The translations under genes and the position numbers were made by a program. Source: Actinobacteria bacterium IMCC26256 (GTDB lineage Bacteria > Actinomycetota > Acidimicrobiia > IMCC26256). From it: a DNA stretch of 64,000 bases. Location of the stretch: the NCBI GenBank assembly GCA_001023575.1, contig CP011489.1:2351747-2415746 (forward strand). Direction: 5' to 3'. Each line of letters begins with the position of its first letter. Position 1 is the first letter of the stretch. This document shows positions 53,898-64,000 of the stretch, in pieces. The notes under the pieces were generated by a model. The model saw nothing but the letters and a program-made list of their open reading frames with translations, was not told where the DNA came from and searched no databases.

Positions 53898-55187
53898 TTA
53901 AACCTCTTCAACTACCGCGTTAGCGGCGATATCGGGACGGAAAGTAATGCCTGGCCAATTTAGGCAACCAACTGCTTGATAGGCGCGCGACCTTGCCACT
54001 TTGATCGACGCACCGCACCCTGTCACGGCAAGTACTCGGCCGCCAGCGGTAAATACTGCCTCAGCGTTGTCGCTACTTCGCGTGCCTGCATGGAACACCG
54101 TAACGCCCTCAACTGCATCTGCCTCGGCTAAGCCTTCGATTCGATCACCGATGCGCGGTGAGGCTGGGTAGCCCTCTGCGGCTACAACCACTGTGACGGC
54201 GGCATCAGTACTGAACTCGACCTTCGTAGTCATGCGCGATGTTGCTGCTTCGTAGAGGTGTACCCCAAGGTCGCTCGCTATGCGCGGCACGACTACCTCA
54301 CACTCTGGGTCGCCGAATCGCACGTTGTACTCAAGCATTTTGGGTCCTTGCGGAGTGAGCATGATTCCGGCATAGAGCACTCCTCGGTACTCAATATCGC
54401 GTCGCCTCAACTCGGCCAAGGTGAGAGCTACTGACCCGGTCATCACACTCTCAATAATCTCGTCGCTCACAAATGGAACCGGCGAGTACGCGCCCATGCC
54501 GCCAGTATTAGGCCCAGTATCCCCGGTGCCAATACGTTTGAAGTCCTGCGCTGGTGCAAGCGCGACTCCCTCCAACGATCCATCACATAGAACCAGGAGT
54601 GATAACTCAGGGCCGGTTAGCCCTTCCTCTATAACGAGAGTGCGCCCCGCGTCGCCGAAAGCATCGCCGGATAAGTAAGAGCGAACAGCATCACGCGCTT
54701 CATCTATGGACTCAGTGACTACAACACCTTTACCCGCGGCGAGGCCATCGGTCTTCACGACGTAGAAACCCGCCATGCCCTCGAGATAAGCAAGCGCTCG
54801 ATCCTCTTCTCCGGCACCGAACGTTGCATGCATCGCTGTTGGCACGCCCGCAGAAGCAAGTACCTCTTTCATCCAGGCCTTTGATCCTTCCAAGCGTGCC
54901 CCGTCAGCATTTGGCCCGAAGGTTGCGATGCCCTCCGATCGCAGCACATCGGCGACACCGGCTACGAGCGGTGCCTCTGGACCGATTACAACTAAGTCAA
55001 TCGCTCTGTCACGCGCGACTTCAAGAACCGCTTCTGGATCTACTGCATCGAGCGCAACGTTCGTCGCGACATTTGCAGTGCCAGGGTTACCCGGGCCGAC
55101 AAATACTTCATCCACAGAGTCTGAGCGCTCTAGCCCCCAAGCGAGTGCGTGCTCACGCCCACCGCCGCCTAGGACCAGAACCCTCAT
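53898..55187 (-). CDS. purD: Phosphoribosylamine-glycine ligase
   Basis: This 429-aa ATP-grasp enzyme makes GAR. It starts RVLVLGGGGREHALAW and has VVKTDGLAAGKGVVV, LTGPELSLLVLCDG and FGDPECEVV. ATG 55187 is chosen because GAGGAG lies 6-9 nt upstream; a GTG at 55193 overlaps the purA stop. Confidence 0.94.
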   Translation of the reverse strand: MRVLVLGGGGREHALAWGLERSDSVDEVFVGPGNPGTANVATNVALDAVDPEAVLEVARDRAIDLVVIGPEAPLVAGVADVLRSEGIATFGPNADGARLEGSKAWMKEVLASAGVPTAMHATFGAGEEDRALAYLEGMAGFYVVKTDGLAAGKGVVVTESIDEARDAVRSYLSGDAFGDAGRTLVIEEGLTGPELSLLVLCDGSLEGVALAPAQDFKRIGTGDTGPNTGGMGAYSPVPFVSDEIIESVMTGSVALTLAELRRRDIEYRGVLYAGIMLTPQGPKMLEYNVRFGDPECEVVVPRIASDLGVHLYEAATSRMTTKVEFSTDAAVTVVVAAEGYPASPRIGDRIEGLAEADAVEGVTVFHAGTRSSDNAEAVFTAGGRVLAVTGCGASIKVARSRAYQAVGCLNWPGITFRPDIAANAVVEEV

Positions 55188-55189
55188 GC

Positions 55190-56482
55190 TCACTCTCCTC
55201 TGGGAAGGACCACGAGCTGATCGCGCGACGGCCCGACCGAGACAAACGAGACGTGAACCTTTGTGAAGTCCTCGATGAACTGCACATAATTCTTTGCCTC
55301 TACCGGTAAGTCGCTGATCTTCTCAGCACGCTCGATATCGGTGCCCCAACCTGGGAGAGTTTCGTAGATCGGCTTAATTTTGTGCATAACTGACTGGTGG
55401 TATGGAACATGCTCGTAACGAGTTCCGTCATCCCCTAGATAGCCAACACAGACCTTGAGCTCCTTTAACGGAGAGAGCACATCAAGTTTTGTGATTGCTA
55501 ATTCAGTACAGGTATTGAGGCGCGTCGCGTGCTTCAGCATGACTAGGTCAAGCCAACCTGGTCGACGACGCCTCCCAGTATTGGTACCAAACTCGCGCCC
55601 TCGCTCGACTAGGTCATCACCAATTGGATCTCCCTCAAGGAGTTCGCTCGGGAATGGTCCGCTACCAACTCGCGTCGTGTATGCCTTAACTACACCGACA
55701 ACGCGTTGAATTGCGAGAGGCCCAACGCCCGCACCGGTGCAGACTCCACCGGCGATCGGGTTGCTCGACGTGACAAATGGATATGTTCCGTGATCAAGAT
55801 CTAGGTAGGTTGCCTGCGCGCCCTCGAAGAGGACCCACTCTCCAGCTTCTAGCGACTCGTGGACGAGGTGCACTGTGTCGTCAATATGGGGCTCGAGGCG
55901 CGGAACCATATTGAGGTAGGTCTCTGCGATCTCGTTGGCATCCATAGGCAGGCGGTTGTAGACCTTGGAGAGCAAGCCGTTTTTTTCGCGAAGCACGAGA
56001 TCTAGTTTCTCGCGGAAGATCTTTGGATCTAGTAGGTCTTGAACCCTAAGCCCGACACGCAGAGCCTTATCCGCATAAGTAGGCCCGATTCCGCGTTTCG
56101 TCGTTCCGAGTTTGTTCTTCCCTAGGTACCGCTCCGTCACTCGATCTATCTCTTGGTGGTAAGGCATGATCAAGTGGGCATTGCCAGAGAGTCGAAGCCT
56201 TGATGTCTCGACCCCCTTGGCCGAGAGCATGTCGAGCTCAGAGATAAGAACCGCAGGATCAACCACTACGCCGTTTCCGATTACCGGAGTGACATGTGGA
56301 TACAGCACTCCGCTAGGGACTAACTGGAGTTTAAATACCTCTCCATCGACGATGATCGTGTGGCCAGCATTGTGTCCACCTTGATATCGAACGCAGAGGG
56401 AAGCATCCTTGGCGAGGTAATCGGTAAACCGTCCCTTGCCTTCATCTCCCCATTGGGTACCAACAATTACAGCACCGGGCAC
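55190..56482 (-). CDS. purA: Adenylosuccinate synthetase
   Basis: This 430-aa GTP-dependent enzyme makes adenylosuccinate from IMP and aspartate. The GTP loop is [15 protein letters not shown], and GGHNAGHTI and [29 protein letters not shown] follow. It starts at GTG with TAGGAG 7 nt upstream and is the first gene of purA-purD-purB-purC-purS-purQ. Confidence 0.95.
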   Translation of the reverse strand: MPGAVIVGTQWGDEGKGRFTDYLAKDASLCVRYQGGHNAGHTIIVDGEVFKLQLVPSGVLYPHVTPVIGNGVVVDPAVLISELDMLSAKGVETSRLRLSGNAHLIMPYHQEIDRVTERYLGKNKLGTTKRGIGPTYADKALRVGLRVQDLLDPKIFREKLDLVLREKNGLLSKVYNRLPMDANEIAETYLNMVPRLEPHIDDTVHLVHESLEAGEWVLFEGAQATYLDLDHGTYPFVTSSNPIAGGVCTGAGVGPLAIQRVVGVVKAYTTRVGSGPFPSELLEGDPIGDDLVERGREFGTNTGRRRRPGWLDLVMLKHATRLNTCTELAITKLDVLSPLKELKVCVGYLGDDGTRYEHVPYHQSVMHKIKPIYETLPGWGTDIERAEKISDLPVEAKNYVQFIEDFTKVHVSFVSVGPSRDQLVVLPRGE

Positions 56483-56608
56483 GTGACGCTCCTAAATAGG
56501 CGGCTTCTAAGGCCGAGAATGTCGCTCACGTTGGGTACACGCTAGCCGATGTCGACGCCCTTACCCAATTCCCGGGAGCGGTTTCTAGGCCCGAGCTATA
56601 TCTCCGAG

Positions 56609-59185
56609 TCAACCCAGACGTATCTGCTCAGTCCGTGAGAAGACGAGGCCGTCCGGTGAAGAATCAATACGCACGATGTCGCCGTCGCCATAGGTCCCCT
56701 GAAGGAGGCCTAGCGCAACCGGGTCTGCGACCTCGCGCTGCAGCACTCGCTTCAGCGGACGCGCCCCAAAATCGGGGTCATAGCCAGCATGGGCAAGCCA
56801 CGTGCGCGCAGCATCTGTAATTTCAAGGCCAAGCCCGCGAGCCGCTAGCCGCTCTCGGAGCAAATCAATCTGCACACCGACAATCTCGGCAATGTGTTCT
56901 TCTCCAAGTCTGTGGAAAACCACGACCTCATCAATGCGGTTCACAAACTCCGGCTTGAAGTGCATATGAACAGCCTGCATTACCCCCTCTGGAGGAAGCC
57001 CGGCCCCGAGGTTGCTAGTCATGATCAAGACAGTGTTCGAGAAATCAACGGTCCTACCCTGCCCATCTGTGAGGCGGCCGTCATCCATCAGAGCGAGCAG
57101 GACATTGAATACATCGGGGTGCGCCTTCTCAACCTCGTCGAGCAATACAACCGAGTAGGGACGTCGACGCACGGCCTCAGTGAGTTGCCCTCCCTGCTCA
57201 TAGCCAACATACCCAGGGGGGGCGCCGACAAGGCGCGAGACGGAGTGCTTCTCCATGTACTCACTCATGTCAATGCGCACCATTGCGCGCTCGTCATCAA
57301 AGAGAAACTCCGCTAGGGCTCTTGCTAGTTCGGTCTTTCCAACACCAGTAGGGCCAAGAAACAGGAACGACCCGATCGGGCGATTGGGGTCTGAGAGCCC
57401 GGCTCGACTTCTTCGAATCGCGTTCGCCACGGCGATTACGCCCTCGTCTTGACCGATCACGCGCCTGTGGAGTTCATCCTCCATGCGTACCAATTTGGAC
57501 ATCTCCCCCTCCATCAGGCGAGAGACAGGGATGCCGGTCCACTTAGCGACGATCTCTCCGATGTCCTCTTCATCGACCTCTTCTTTAAGCATCTGGACAT
57601 CTTGCTGGAGCTCTACAAGGCGTTTGGATCGCTGATCAACATCACTCTCAAGAGCGAGCATCGTTCCGTATCTGAGCGAGGCCGCCAGCTCAAGGTCTCC
57701 GGTGCGCTCGGCTACCTCTGCATCGTTACGCGCGGTCTCAAGCTGCTCCTTTAGCGCGCGAATCTCAGTAATCGCATCCTTCTCCGCCTGCCAGTGCGCA
57801 ACCATTCCGCTGCGCTCTTCACCTAGCTCCGCCAACTCGGACTCAAGCAGGCGAAGTCGCTCACTCGAGGCTGGGTCAGTCTCTTTTGCGAGCGCAGCCT
57901 TCTCAATCTCTAGTTGCCTGATGCGGCGCTCTACAACATCAATCTCAAGCGGCATTGAGTCGATCTCAATGCGTAGTTTCGAGGCAGCCTCATCAATGAG
58001 GTCGATTGCTTTATCTGGGAGTTGCCTCGAAGGGATGTAGCGATCCGAGAGCACAGCCGCTGCGAGCAACGCTGCGTCCTGAATTCTCACTCCATGATGA
58101 ACCTCGTAGCGCTCTTTGAGTCCGCGAAGAATCGCAACCGTGTCCTGCACCGATGGCTCGCCGACATATACCTGCTGGAATCGACGCTCTAGCGCTGCAT
58201 CCTTCTCAATATATTTGCGGTATTCATCAAGAGTCGTCGCACCGATCATCCGAAGCTCGCCTCGAGCAAGCATGGGCTTGATCATGTTGGCTGCGTCGAC
58301 AGAGCCCTCCGCTCCACCGGCGCCAACAATCGTGTGGAGCTCATCGATAAATGTGACTATCTCGCCGTTGGAGTCGCTTATCTCTTTAAGAACAGCCTTG
58401 AGTCGCTCCTCAAACTCACCGCGAAACTTTGCCCCTGCAATCATGGCCCCAACATCTAACGATATGAGGCGCTTATTTCTTAGGGACTCCGGCACATCAC
58501 CCTCAACAATTCGACGCGCCAACCCCTCGGCGATTGCCGTCTTACCTACACCAGGTTCACCGATGAGGACCGGGTTGTTCTTAGTCCGGCGCGAGAGCAC
58601 TTGAATCACTCGTCGTATCTCTTCGTCACGCCCTATAACCGGATCGAGGCGACCGCTTCGCGCGTCTTCGGTTAGGTCGCGCCCGTACTTCTCTAGCGAT
58701 TGATACTGCTCCTCTGGATTATCACTTGTTACGCGATGACTCCCTCGCACCTGTCTAAGTGCATCGAGTGTGGTGTCTCGATCGACGCCAAGTGCTCGCA
58801 GTAATTCGCCGACAGAGCCAGATGCCCCGGTCATTGCAATGAGAAGGTGCTCCGTCGAGAGGTAGTCGTCCCCTAGATCGGAGCGCGCAGCATCGCCGGC
58901 CTCCAGAATCTGCAGGGTCTCAGGGGCGAGGCTCGGAGACTGTGTCGTTGCGCCGTAGACCTTTGGGAGTTGATCGAGTGCCTCATCAATCCGCGCTCGA
59001 GCAATGGTCGGCACGAGTCCTATGCGCTCGAGCACCCCTAAGACAACGCCTTCAGGCTGGGACACGAGAGCGGCGAGGAGGTGCTCCGGCACGACTTGTG
59101 AGTGATGGCGCGTAGCGGCCTCGCGCTGTGCGGTTCCTAGCGCCTCTTGTGTTTTACGGGTAAAGCGGTTTGGGTCGAGCGCCAT
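56609..59185 (-). CDS. clpB: ATP-dependent chaperone ClpB
   Basis: This 858-aa AAA+ disaggregase has an N-domain ([20 protein letters not shown]), Walker A motifs [15 protein letters not shown] and [17 protein letters not shown], and a coiled-coil middle domain between them (residues about 400-520). It works with DnaK, DnaJ and GrpE to rescue aggregated proteins. It lies downstream of hspR and is probably part of the same heat-shock regulon. Confidence 0.95.
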   Translation of the reverse strand: MALDPNRFTRKTQEALGTAQREAATRHHSQVVPEHLLAALVSQPEGVVLGVLERIGLVPTIARARIDEALDQLPKVYGATTQSPSLAPETLQILEAGDAARSDLGDDYLSTEHLLIAMTGASGSVGELLRALGVDRDTTLDALRQVRGSHRVTSDNPEEQYQSLEKYGRDLTEDARSGRLDPVIGRDEEIRRVIQVLSRRTKNNPVLIGEPGVGKTAIAEGLARRIVEGDVPESLRNKRLISLDVGAMIAGAKFRGEFEERLKAVLKEISDSNGEIVTFIDELHTIVGAGGAEGSVDAANMIKPMLARGELRMIGATTLDEYRKYIEKDAALERRFQQVYVGEPSVQDTVAILRGLKERYEVHHGVRIQDAALLAAAVLSDRYIPSRQLPDKAIDLIDEAASKLRIEIDSMPLEIDVVERRIRQLEIEKAALAKETDPASSERLRLLESELAELGEERSGMVAHWQAEKDAITEIRALKEQLETARNDAEVAERTGDLELAASLRYGTMLALESDVDQRSKRLVELQQDVQMLKEEVDEEDIGEIVAKWTGIPVSRLMEGEMSKLVRMEDELHRRVIGQDEGVIAVANAIRRSRAGLSDPNRPIGSFLFLGPTGVGKTELARALAEFLFDDERAMVRIDMSEYMEKHSVSRLVGAPPGYVGYEQGGQLTEAVRRRPYSVVLLDEVEKAHPDVFNVLLALMDDGRLTDGQGRTVDFSNTVLIMTSNLGAGLPPEGVMQAVHMHFKPEFVNRIDEVVVFHRLGEEHIAEIVGVQIDLLRERLAARGLGLEITDAARTWLAHAGYDPDFGARPLKRVLQREVADPVALGLLQGTYGDGDIVRIDSSPDGLVFSRTEQIRLG

Positions 59186-59292
59186 GCTTGGCTCCTCGGG
59201 TTGGGTGCTGCTTCTTTACAGTTGCTCTAAACGGATGGCTTGCGGTAAATCAACTCTTCTAACTAAATCGTGCTGGATCTCTCTGCGCTGCG

Positions 59293-59673
59293 CTAGGGCC
59301 TTCTGACCCGAACCGGAAATTGCCCACGCGGCACGGGTACAAGATCGCGTCGATACTGGCGATGTGTCTCGGCCACCGCATGCTCTGCAGCATCGCGAAC
59401 CCGCTGTAACTCAGCCTCGGTTCTCGCGAGGCGAGCCTCGAGTTCGAGAATGCGCGCGACACCCGGCAATCCAACACCGGCGTTCGTTAACTCCTGAATC
59501 CGCCTTAAAACTGAGATATCTGCATCGGAGTATCTTCGACTCTTTCCCACAGTTCGCGCTGGGTTGATCAGGCCCTTGCGTTCATAGATGCGCAGCGTCT
59601 GCGGGTGGACTCCCGCCAGCTCAGCAGCGACAGAGATCACGTATACCGCACTTGGGTAACGACGCGAATCCAT
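59293..59673 (-). CDS. hspR: Heat-shock repressor HspR (MerR family)
   Basis: This 126-aa MerR-family repressor has the helix-turn-helix VISVAAELAGVHPQTLRIYERKGLINPARTVGKSRRYSD and a coiled-coil stretch (LELEARLARTEAELQRVRDAAEHAVAETHR). HspR binds inverted repeats CTTGAGT-N7-ACTCAAG with DnaK as co-repressor in actinobacteria. Its ATG overlaps the dnaJ stop (TGATG). Confidence 0.93.
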   Translation of the reverse strand: MDSRRYPSAVYVISVAAELAGVHPQTLRIYERKGLINPARTVGKSRRYSDADISVLRRIQELTNAGVGLPGVARILELEARLARTEAELQRVRDAAEHAVAETHRQYRRDLVPVPRGQFPVRVRRP

Positions 59674-60833
59674 CACAGACCCAGCCTTTCTCGTACGTCT
59701 ACACCCTCTAACTCTGAGAGTGTTTCAAAGGCCGCGCGCTGCTCTTTATTGAGGGATGTCGGAACAGCGATCTCGAATGTGACATGTAGATCGCCTGGAC
59801 CAGCCTTCGCGTTTGCTGCTGGGATACCGCGACCACTTACCTTCACGGTTGTTCCACTAGTAGTTCCAGGTTTTACCTTCACAGTTACAGGCTCCCCGAG
59901 TGTGGGGACTCTTACAGCAGCACCGAGCACTGCCTCTGAAATTGTGATCGGCACTCGGAGCGTGAGATTGCGGCCACTGCGCCCAAAGATTTCATGTGCT
60001 GCAACATTTACAACTACATATAGGTCGCCGGGCTCGCCACCATTGGCGCCGGCAGCTCCGCGCGACTTCACACGAATGCGCTGACCATCTGAGACGCCGG
60101 CAGGGATCTTTACCTTGACTTCACGCGAGCGCATCTCGATACCGCGGCCTCTACACTCCGAACACGGAGTTGCGATTCTCCGACCGCTGCCTGCGCAATC
60201 GGGGCAGACCTGTGAGAAGGAGAAGGGCCCCTGATTCACAGCAACCTGCCCACCACCACCGCATGTACTGCAGACATTTACGACCGTCCCTGGCTCAGCG
60301 CCTGATCCTTTACATTTTGTGCATTGAGCATCTGAGGAGAAGCGCACCGGGGCTGTAACGCCATTTACTGCATCTAGGAAATCAACATGGAGAGTTGTCT
60401 CGAGATCTGAACCTCGCTCAGCTGCACTACGCGCGCGCCTACCTCGGCCGCGCCCGCCTCCTGAGGCGCCACCTCCGTTGCCGAACAAACCCCCGATGAG
60501 GTCTGAGATGTCACCGCCCTCAAAGCCACCACCAAAACCCTGACCCCCAAAACCCCCGCCAGGGAATCCTGGGCCGCCGCGAAATCCACCAGACGCTGCT
60601 TGCTCGCGCACCTCGTCATACTCAACCCTCTTCGCGGAGTCGCCGAGCACATCGTAAGCAGCAGAGATCTCTTTGAATCTCTCCTCTGCTGGAGCATCAC
60701 CAGGGTTTGCATCGGGGTGAAATTTCTTTGCGAGTTGACGATATGCGCGCGTTATCTCCTTCTCGGTCGATCCCTTAGGGACGCCAAGAACTGCGTAGTA
60801 GTCCTTCTCGAACCACTCGCGTTGCGCAGCCAC
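59673..60833 (-). CDS. dnaJ: Chaperone protein DnaJ
   Basis: This 386-aa co-chaperone has a J domain with HPD (KKFHPDANPG), a Gly/Phe-rich region (FRGGPGFPGGGFGGQGFGGG) and four zinc-binding CxxCxGxG repeats (CTKCKGSG, CSTCGGGG, CPDCAGSG, CSECRGRG). It delivers substrates to DnaK. It is followed by hspR and preceded by grpE after 87 nt. Confidence 0.95.
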   Translation of the reverse strand: MAAQREWFEKDYYAVLGVPKGSTEKEITRAYRQLAKKFHPDANPGDAPAEERFKEISAAYDVLGDSAKRVEYDEVREQAASGGFRGGPGFPGGGFGGQGFGGGFEGGDISDLIGGLFGNGGGASGGGRGRGRRARSAAERGSDLETTLHVDFLDAVNGVTAPVRFSSDAQCTKCKGSGAEPGTVVNVCSTCGGGGQVAVNQGPFSFSQVCPDCAGSGRRIATPCSECRGRGIEMRSREVKVKIPAGVSDGQRIRVKSRGAAGANGGEPGDLYVVVNVAAHEIFGRSGRNLTLRVPITISEAVLGAAVRVPTLGEPVTVKVKPGTTSGTTVKVSGRGIPAANAKAGPGDLHVTFEIAVPTSLNKEQRAAFETLSELEGVDVRERLGL

Positions 60834-60920
60834 GTCTCACCCTCCCGACGCCGTAGCGCCTATTAGGCCCTGCTTATTTAGCAGAGCGATCAAGCCCTTT
60901 CCCCAAAAATGATTGGGTGA

Positions 60921-61526
60921 TTACTGTGCGACCCTCACCATTGTTGCTCTAATAACTCTGTTATTGATGCGGTAACCAGCACGCAGCTCCTCGACAACAA
61001 CTGGAGCCTCATGCTCTCCGGTCTCCTCGTGAGCAACTGCCTCATGAAGATCTGGGTCGAAAGGCTGGCCGAGTGCTTCGATTCGCACTACTCCATTGCG
61101 CCCGAGCGTGGATGTGAACTCGCCAAAGGCCAGCTCGACTCCTCGTCGCACGGTTTCGTCCGCTCCAGAGACTGCATCTACTGCTCTCTCAAACGCGTCA
61201 AGCACTGGTAGCAGCTGCTCAATGAACCTGGCGATGGCTGACTCTCCGGCGGCCGCCGTCTCGCGTGCCGAGCGTTTCTTGAAGTTCTCGAAGTCGGCCT
61301 GGAGTCGCTGTGCAGTGGAGCGCATTTCATCGCGCTCCGCTGCCAGCGAATCAATATCGTGCTCTACCGCAGCAGCGGCAGAGTCCGAGTCCTCATCAAC
61401 CAGTTCTCCAATGACAGTCTCAACGTCGCGGTTCTCAAGCATCTCTGCTAGCTCAGAGTCAATATCGCTAGCACTTGATGACTCGTTCTCTGCGTCGTCT
61501 GGCGAGCCAGATTCATTTGAGGTCAT
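60921..61526 (-). CDS. grpE: Nucleotide exchange factor GrpE
   Basis: This 201-aa protein has an acidic, variable N-terminal part ([20 protein letters not shown]), a long helix ([22 protein letters not shown]) and the beta domain ([31 protein letters not shown]). It releases ADP from DnaK. Its ATG overlaps dnaK by 4 nt. Confidence 0.95.
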   Translation of the reverse strand: MTSNESGSPDDAENESSSASDIDSELAEMLENRDVETVIGELVDEDSDSAAAAVEHDIDSLAAERDEMRSTAQRLQADFENFKKRSARETAAAGESAIARFIEQLLPVLDAFERAVDAVSGADETVRRGVELAFGEFTSTLGRNGVVRIEALGQPFDPDLHEAVAHEETGEHEAPVVVEELRAGYRINNRVIRATMVRVAQ

Positions 61527-63343
61527 TGGCTCTCCTCGTCAACAATCTCCGCCTCTGCAACCTCATCATCCGATGGTGCCTCGGCCGCACCAGGGTTCTC
61601 CTGCTGTGCAGATGCTGATGCATATAGACGCTGTGCAAACTCCTGGCTCGCAGCAACGAGTGCTTCGTGTGCCAACTTGACAGCCTCGATGTCGCTTCCG
61701 GAGAGTGCATCTTTCAAGGCCTTGAGGGTTGACTCGATCTTCTCCCGCTCGCCCTCTTCTACCTTCTCGCCCTGTTCGGCAAGGAGACGCTCAGTCTGGA
61801 ATACAAGTGAGTCAGAGTTATTACGAGTCTCTGCCTCTTCTCGGCGCAGACGATCCTCATCGGCGTGTGACTCGGCCTCGCGCATCATGCGGTCGATCTC
61901 GTCCTTGCTAAGAGCAGTGCCACCAGTGATGGTCATGGCCTGCTCCTTGCCGGTGCCGAGGTCCTTTGCACTCACATGCACAATTCCGTTTGCATCGATG
62001 TCGAAAGTGACCTCGATCTGAGGAATACCGCGCGGTGCTGGTGGGAGGCCAACCAACTGGAAGGTCCCGAGCACTTTGTTGCGGTAGGCCATGTCTGACT
62101 CACCTTGAAGCACCTTGATCTCGACGCTTGGCTGATTCTCCTCAGCGGTTGTAAAGGTCTCTGAGCGCTTTGTTGGGATAGTTGTGTTGCGCTCGATCAA
62201 CTTGGTCATGATCTGACCCTTGGTCTCGATACCGAGCGAGAGAGGAGTTACGTCAAGGAGCAGCACGTCTTTAACGTCTCCCTTTAGAACTCCAGCCTGC
62301 ACAGCTGCACCAACGGCTACGGCCTCATCGGGGTTGACTCCCTTATCGCCGTCCTTGCCAGATAGTTCGCGCACCAATTCGGTTACAGCCGGCATACGCG
62401 TCGATCCACCAACAAGGATGACTCGGTCGATCTGATCCTTGGTGAGGTTTGCATCGCGAATTGCCTGCTCGAATGGTCCACGGCAAGCCTCTAGAAGATC
62501 GCGTGTGATCTCCTGGAACTTGGCGCGAGTGAGGCTCAACTCGAGGTGGAGAGGGCCATCGCTTGTTGCAGTGACGAAAGGAAGGTTGATGGAGGTCTCT
62601 TGGAGTGTGGAGAGCTCAATCTTTGCTTTCTCCGCGGCCTCCTTCAGGCGCTGCGCTGCCATCTTGTCTGCAGCGAGATCTACGCCGTGGGCATTCTTAA
62701 ACTCGCCCACCATCCAGTCCATCACGCGCTGGTCCCAGTCGTCTCCACCGAGATGTGTGTTTCCAGCGGTTGACTTAACCTCAAAGACGCCGTCGCCTAG
62801 ATCAAGCACCGAGACGTCGAAGGTTCCTCCACCGAGGTCGAATACAAGGATCGTCATGTCGTCGTCTTTATCGAGCCCGTATGCAAGCGCCGCTGCGGTT
62901 GGCTCGTTGATGATGCGCAGAACCTCTAGGCCTGCGATCTCGCCGGCCTCTTTTGTGGCCTGGCGCTGTGCATCATCGAAGTAAGCAGGGACGGTAATGA
63001 CTGCCTGAGTAACCGTGTCGCCTAGGTATGCCTCTGCATCGCGCTTCAGCTTCTGGAGGGTTCGGGCCGAGATCTCCTGAGAGGAGTATCCCTTGCCATC
63101 AATATCGATCTTCCAGGAGGTACCGATCTGGCTCTTCACGGAGCGGATCGTGCGGTCGGGGTTGGTGATCGCCTGGCGCTTGGCTACCTCGCCTACGAGG
63201 ACCTCGCCGGTCTTGGAGAAAGCGACAACCGAGGGCGTCGTGCGGGCCCCCTCTGAGTTGGGGATTACTACCGGCTCGCCTGCCTCGAGGACTGCGACTA
63301 CTGAGTTGGTGGTACCTAGGTCGATACCGACTGCCTTGGCCAT
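61523..63343 (-). CDS. dnaK: Chaperone protein DnaK
   Basis: This 606-aa Hsp70 begins [20 protein letters not shown] and has the ATPase signatures [12 protein letters not shown]-like ([20 protein letters not shown]) and [13 protein letters not shown], then the substrate domain ([27 protein letters not shown]). It is the first gene of dnaK-grpE-dnaJ-hspR. AAAGG lies 10 nt before the ATG. The leader is unusual: see the repeat and HspR-box entries. Confidence 0.97.
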   Translation of the reverse strand: MAKAVGIDLGTTNSVVAVLEAGEPVVIPNSEGARTTPSVVAFSKTGEVLVGEVAKRQAITNPDRTIRSVKSQIGTSWKIDIDGKGYSSQEISARTLQKLKRDAEAYLGDTVTQAVITVPAYFDDAQRQATKEAGEIAGLEVLRIINEPTAAALAYGLDKDDDMTILVFDLGGGTFDVSVLDLGDGVFEVKSTAGNTHLGGDDWDQRVMDWMVGEFKNAHGVDLAADKMAAQRLKEAAEKAKIELSTLQETSINLPFVTATSDGPLHLELSLTRAKFQEITRDLLEACRGPFEQAIRDANLTKDQIDRVILVGGSTRMPAVTELVRELSGKDGDKGVNPDEAVAVGAAVQAGVLKGDVKDVLLLDVTPLSLGIETKGQIMTKLIERNTTIPTKRSETFTTAEENQPSVEIKVLQGESDMAYRNKVLGTFQLVGLPPAPRGIPQIEVTFDIDANGIVHVSAKDLGTGKEQAMTITGGTALSKDEIDRMMREAESHADEDRLRREEAETRNNSDSLVFQTERLLAEQGEKVEEGEREKIESTLKALKDALSGSDIEAVKLAHEALVAASQEFAQRLYASASAQQENPGAAEAPSDDEVAEAEIVDEESQ

Positions 63344-63369
63344 CTGATTCTTGCCTTTCGTTGGTTTTT

Positions 63370-63466
63370 GGGGGTCTTGATTGGGGGGGTCTTGATTGGG
63401 GGGGTCTTGATTGGGGGGGTCTTGATTGGGGGGGGTCTTGATTGGGGGGGGTCTTGATTGGGGGGG
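63370..63466. repeat. G-tract tandem repeat (15-16 bp, six copies) in the dnaK leader
   Basis: CTTGATT occurs at 63376, 63391, 63406, 63421, 63437 and 63453, each flanked by runs of 5-8 G on the plus strand (seven runs in all). The G runs are on the template strand for dnaK, so the transcript would carry runs of C. The array begins about 27 nt from the dnaK ATG. Confidence 0.95.
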
Positions 63467-63541
63467 TCTCTACATCTGTCTCGATCGATCTCTATGGGTT
63501 CTATCACTCTAAAACTCACTCCAAGGTTTGGATCCCCAAAA

Positions 63542-63562
63542 CTTGAGTGCGTCACTATCAAC
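63542..63562 (-). promoter_or_regulatory. HAIR-like HspR box upstream of dnaK
   Basis: Plus-strand CTTGAGT (63542-63548), 7 nt, then TATCAAC (63556-63562) resembles the HAIR consensus CTTGAGT-N7-ACTCAAG, with one arm perfect and the other 4 of 7. It lies about 200 nt from the dnaK ATG and would mark the promoter region. Confidence 0.5.
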
Positions 63563-63690
63563 TTATGTGATGCCAATATTATTCCCGGCAGAGTCAAAAC
63601 TTCTCGCGGGGGCGGGTGACCTTCGCCACTTAGGAATCAGCCCCCAGCATTAAGACAAGCAAGGCTCCCAATATGGGCCTAACCTGCAGG

Positions 63691-64000
63691 CATGTCCAAG
63701 CGCTCCGCACAGTATTTAGATGCCCTATCCGATGTCCCGCTCTTCTCTGCCCTCAGCCGCAGAGACCTCGGATTGATTGCCCGCAGGGGTGAGGAGATCG
63801 AGGTGGAGGCAGGTAAACGCCTCGTAGATCAAGGCGAGACAGGCGCAGAGTTCTTTGTCATCATCTCGGGCAAAGCCAAGGTCACCCGCAATGGAAGACG
63901 TATAGCGGGCCTCAAGCGCGGCGATGCCTTCGGCGAGCTCTCCCTCCTCGATCGTGGTCCACGAAACGCCACAGTCACTGCTGAGACCGACATGGAGTTG
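63691..64000 (+). CDS. Cyclic nucleotide-binding (CRP/FNR-type) protein, N-terminal part
   Basis: The first 103 codons are in the window; the gene continues. YLDALSDVPLFSALSRRDLGLIARRGEEIEVEAGKRLVDQGETGAEFFVIISGKAKVTR leads to the phosphate-binding cassette FGELSLLDRGPRNATVTA, with Glu and Arg kept, so cNMP binding is credible. Whether a DNA-binding domain follows cannot be seen. It is divergent from dnaK. Confidence 0.82.

Larger units (their letters stand above)
63344..63690. other. 347-nt gap holding the dnaK leader and promoter region
   Basis: It contains the dnaK ribosome site, seven G tracts with a 15-16-bp repeat (63370-63466), a half-conserved HspR box (63542-63562) and the upstream region of the cNMP-binding gene at 63691. 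No gene is visible. Confidence 0.6.

Noticed and set aside
63316-63597. Open frame on the minus strand with PPIKT repeats
   Set aside because: It is the translation of the G-tract repeat in the dnaK leader and overlaps the dnaK start; no ribosome site.

Overview
The window looks like the chromosome of a mid-GC actinobacterium (Actinomycetota), most likely from the class Acidimicrobiia. The evidence is a dnaK-grpE-dnaJ-hspR-clpB chaperone cluster with HspR control, a match to the mycobacterial-type LexA box TCGAAC-N4-GTTCGA, PHO boxes built of 11-bp direct repeats, a DUF222/13E12-type HNH protein, a three-part FGAM synthase (PurL/PurQ/PurS), and PASTA-type and sortase-type surface proteins. 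The class assignment is inference. CsrA and the RCC1-type secreted protein are less usual for the phylum. Coding is dense and many genes overlap by 1 or 4 nt.

Layout. 1-1901: divergent znuA / znuCB zinc uptake genes, where znuC appears to start at ATC. 2022-4140: a YetF-like membrane protein and methylmalonate-semialdehyde dehydrogenase. 4179-9440 (-): a polyamine ABC transporter, potA-potD-potD-potB-potC, with two tandem binding proteins. 9692-11113: an aminobutyraldehyde-type dehydrogenase. 11211-12437: a LexA-box-controlled, apparently leaderless HNH endonuclease. 12658-15712: bioA-bioF-bioD. 15885-18888: an Lrp regulator, class III aminotransferase and alanine dehydrogenase. With the Pot transporter and the dehydrogenase these make a plausible putrescine import and degradation route that recycles alanine to pyruvate and ammonia. 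18896-19870: csrA and a small cNMP-binding-domain protein. 19906-22637 (-): a methyltransferase, tRNA-Lys and a DUF2252 protein. 22955-26398 (-): a large secreted protein with three N-terminal repeats and 14 RCC1-like repeats. 26558-27544: a YqeY protein and a small membrane protein.

27761-38904 is a phosphate and cell-surface region. It holds pstC-pstA-pstB-pstS (-, with pstS last and membrane-anchored), a divergent sortase-fold protein that lacks the catalytic His, Cys and Arg, two further PstS-like proteins (644 and 409 aa), a lipoprotein, and a PASTA-type kinase homologue that lacks HRD and DFG. Two PHO-box arrays tie the region to phosphate starvation. This is the best candidate in the window for an undescribed system.

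39094-40599: tRNA-Glu, tRNA-Asp, tRNA-Phe, then an orphan ParA and a tiny zinc-ribbon protein. 40672-43644 (-): a nitronate monooxygenase-like protein and a Baeyer-Villiger-type monooxygenase. 43817-56482 (mostly -): de novo purine synthesis genes purM, purF, purL, purQ, purS, purC, purB, purD and purA, interspersed with cysC, pyrE and one unknown gene. 56609-63343 (-): clpB, hspR, dnaJ, grpE and dnaK. The dnaK leader carries a remarkable array of G7-8 tracts. The window ends inside another cNMP-binding protein.

A feature seen across the window is short tandem duplication (units of about 10-18 bp, 2-6 copies) in gene-to-gene gaps, often touching a stop or start region. At least nine such loci are visible, plus one in-frame case inside parA.
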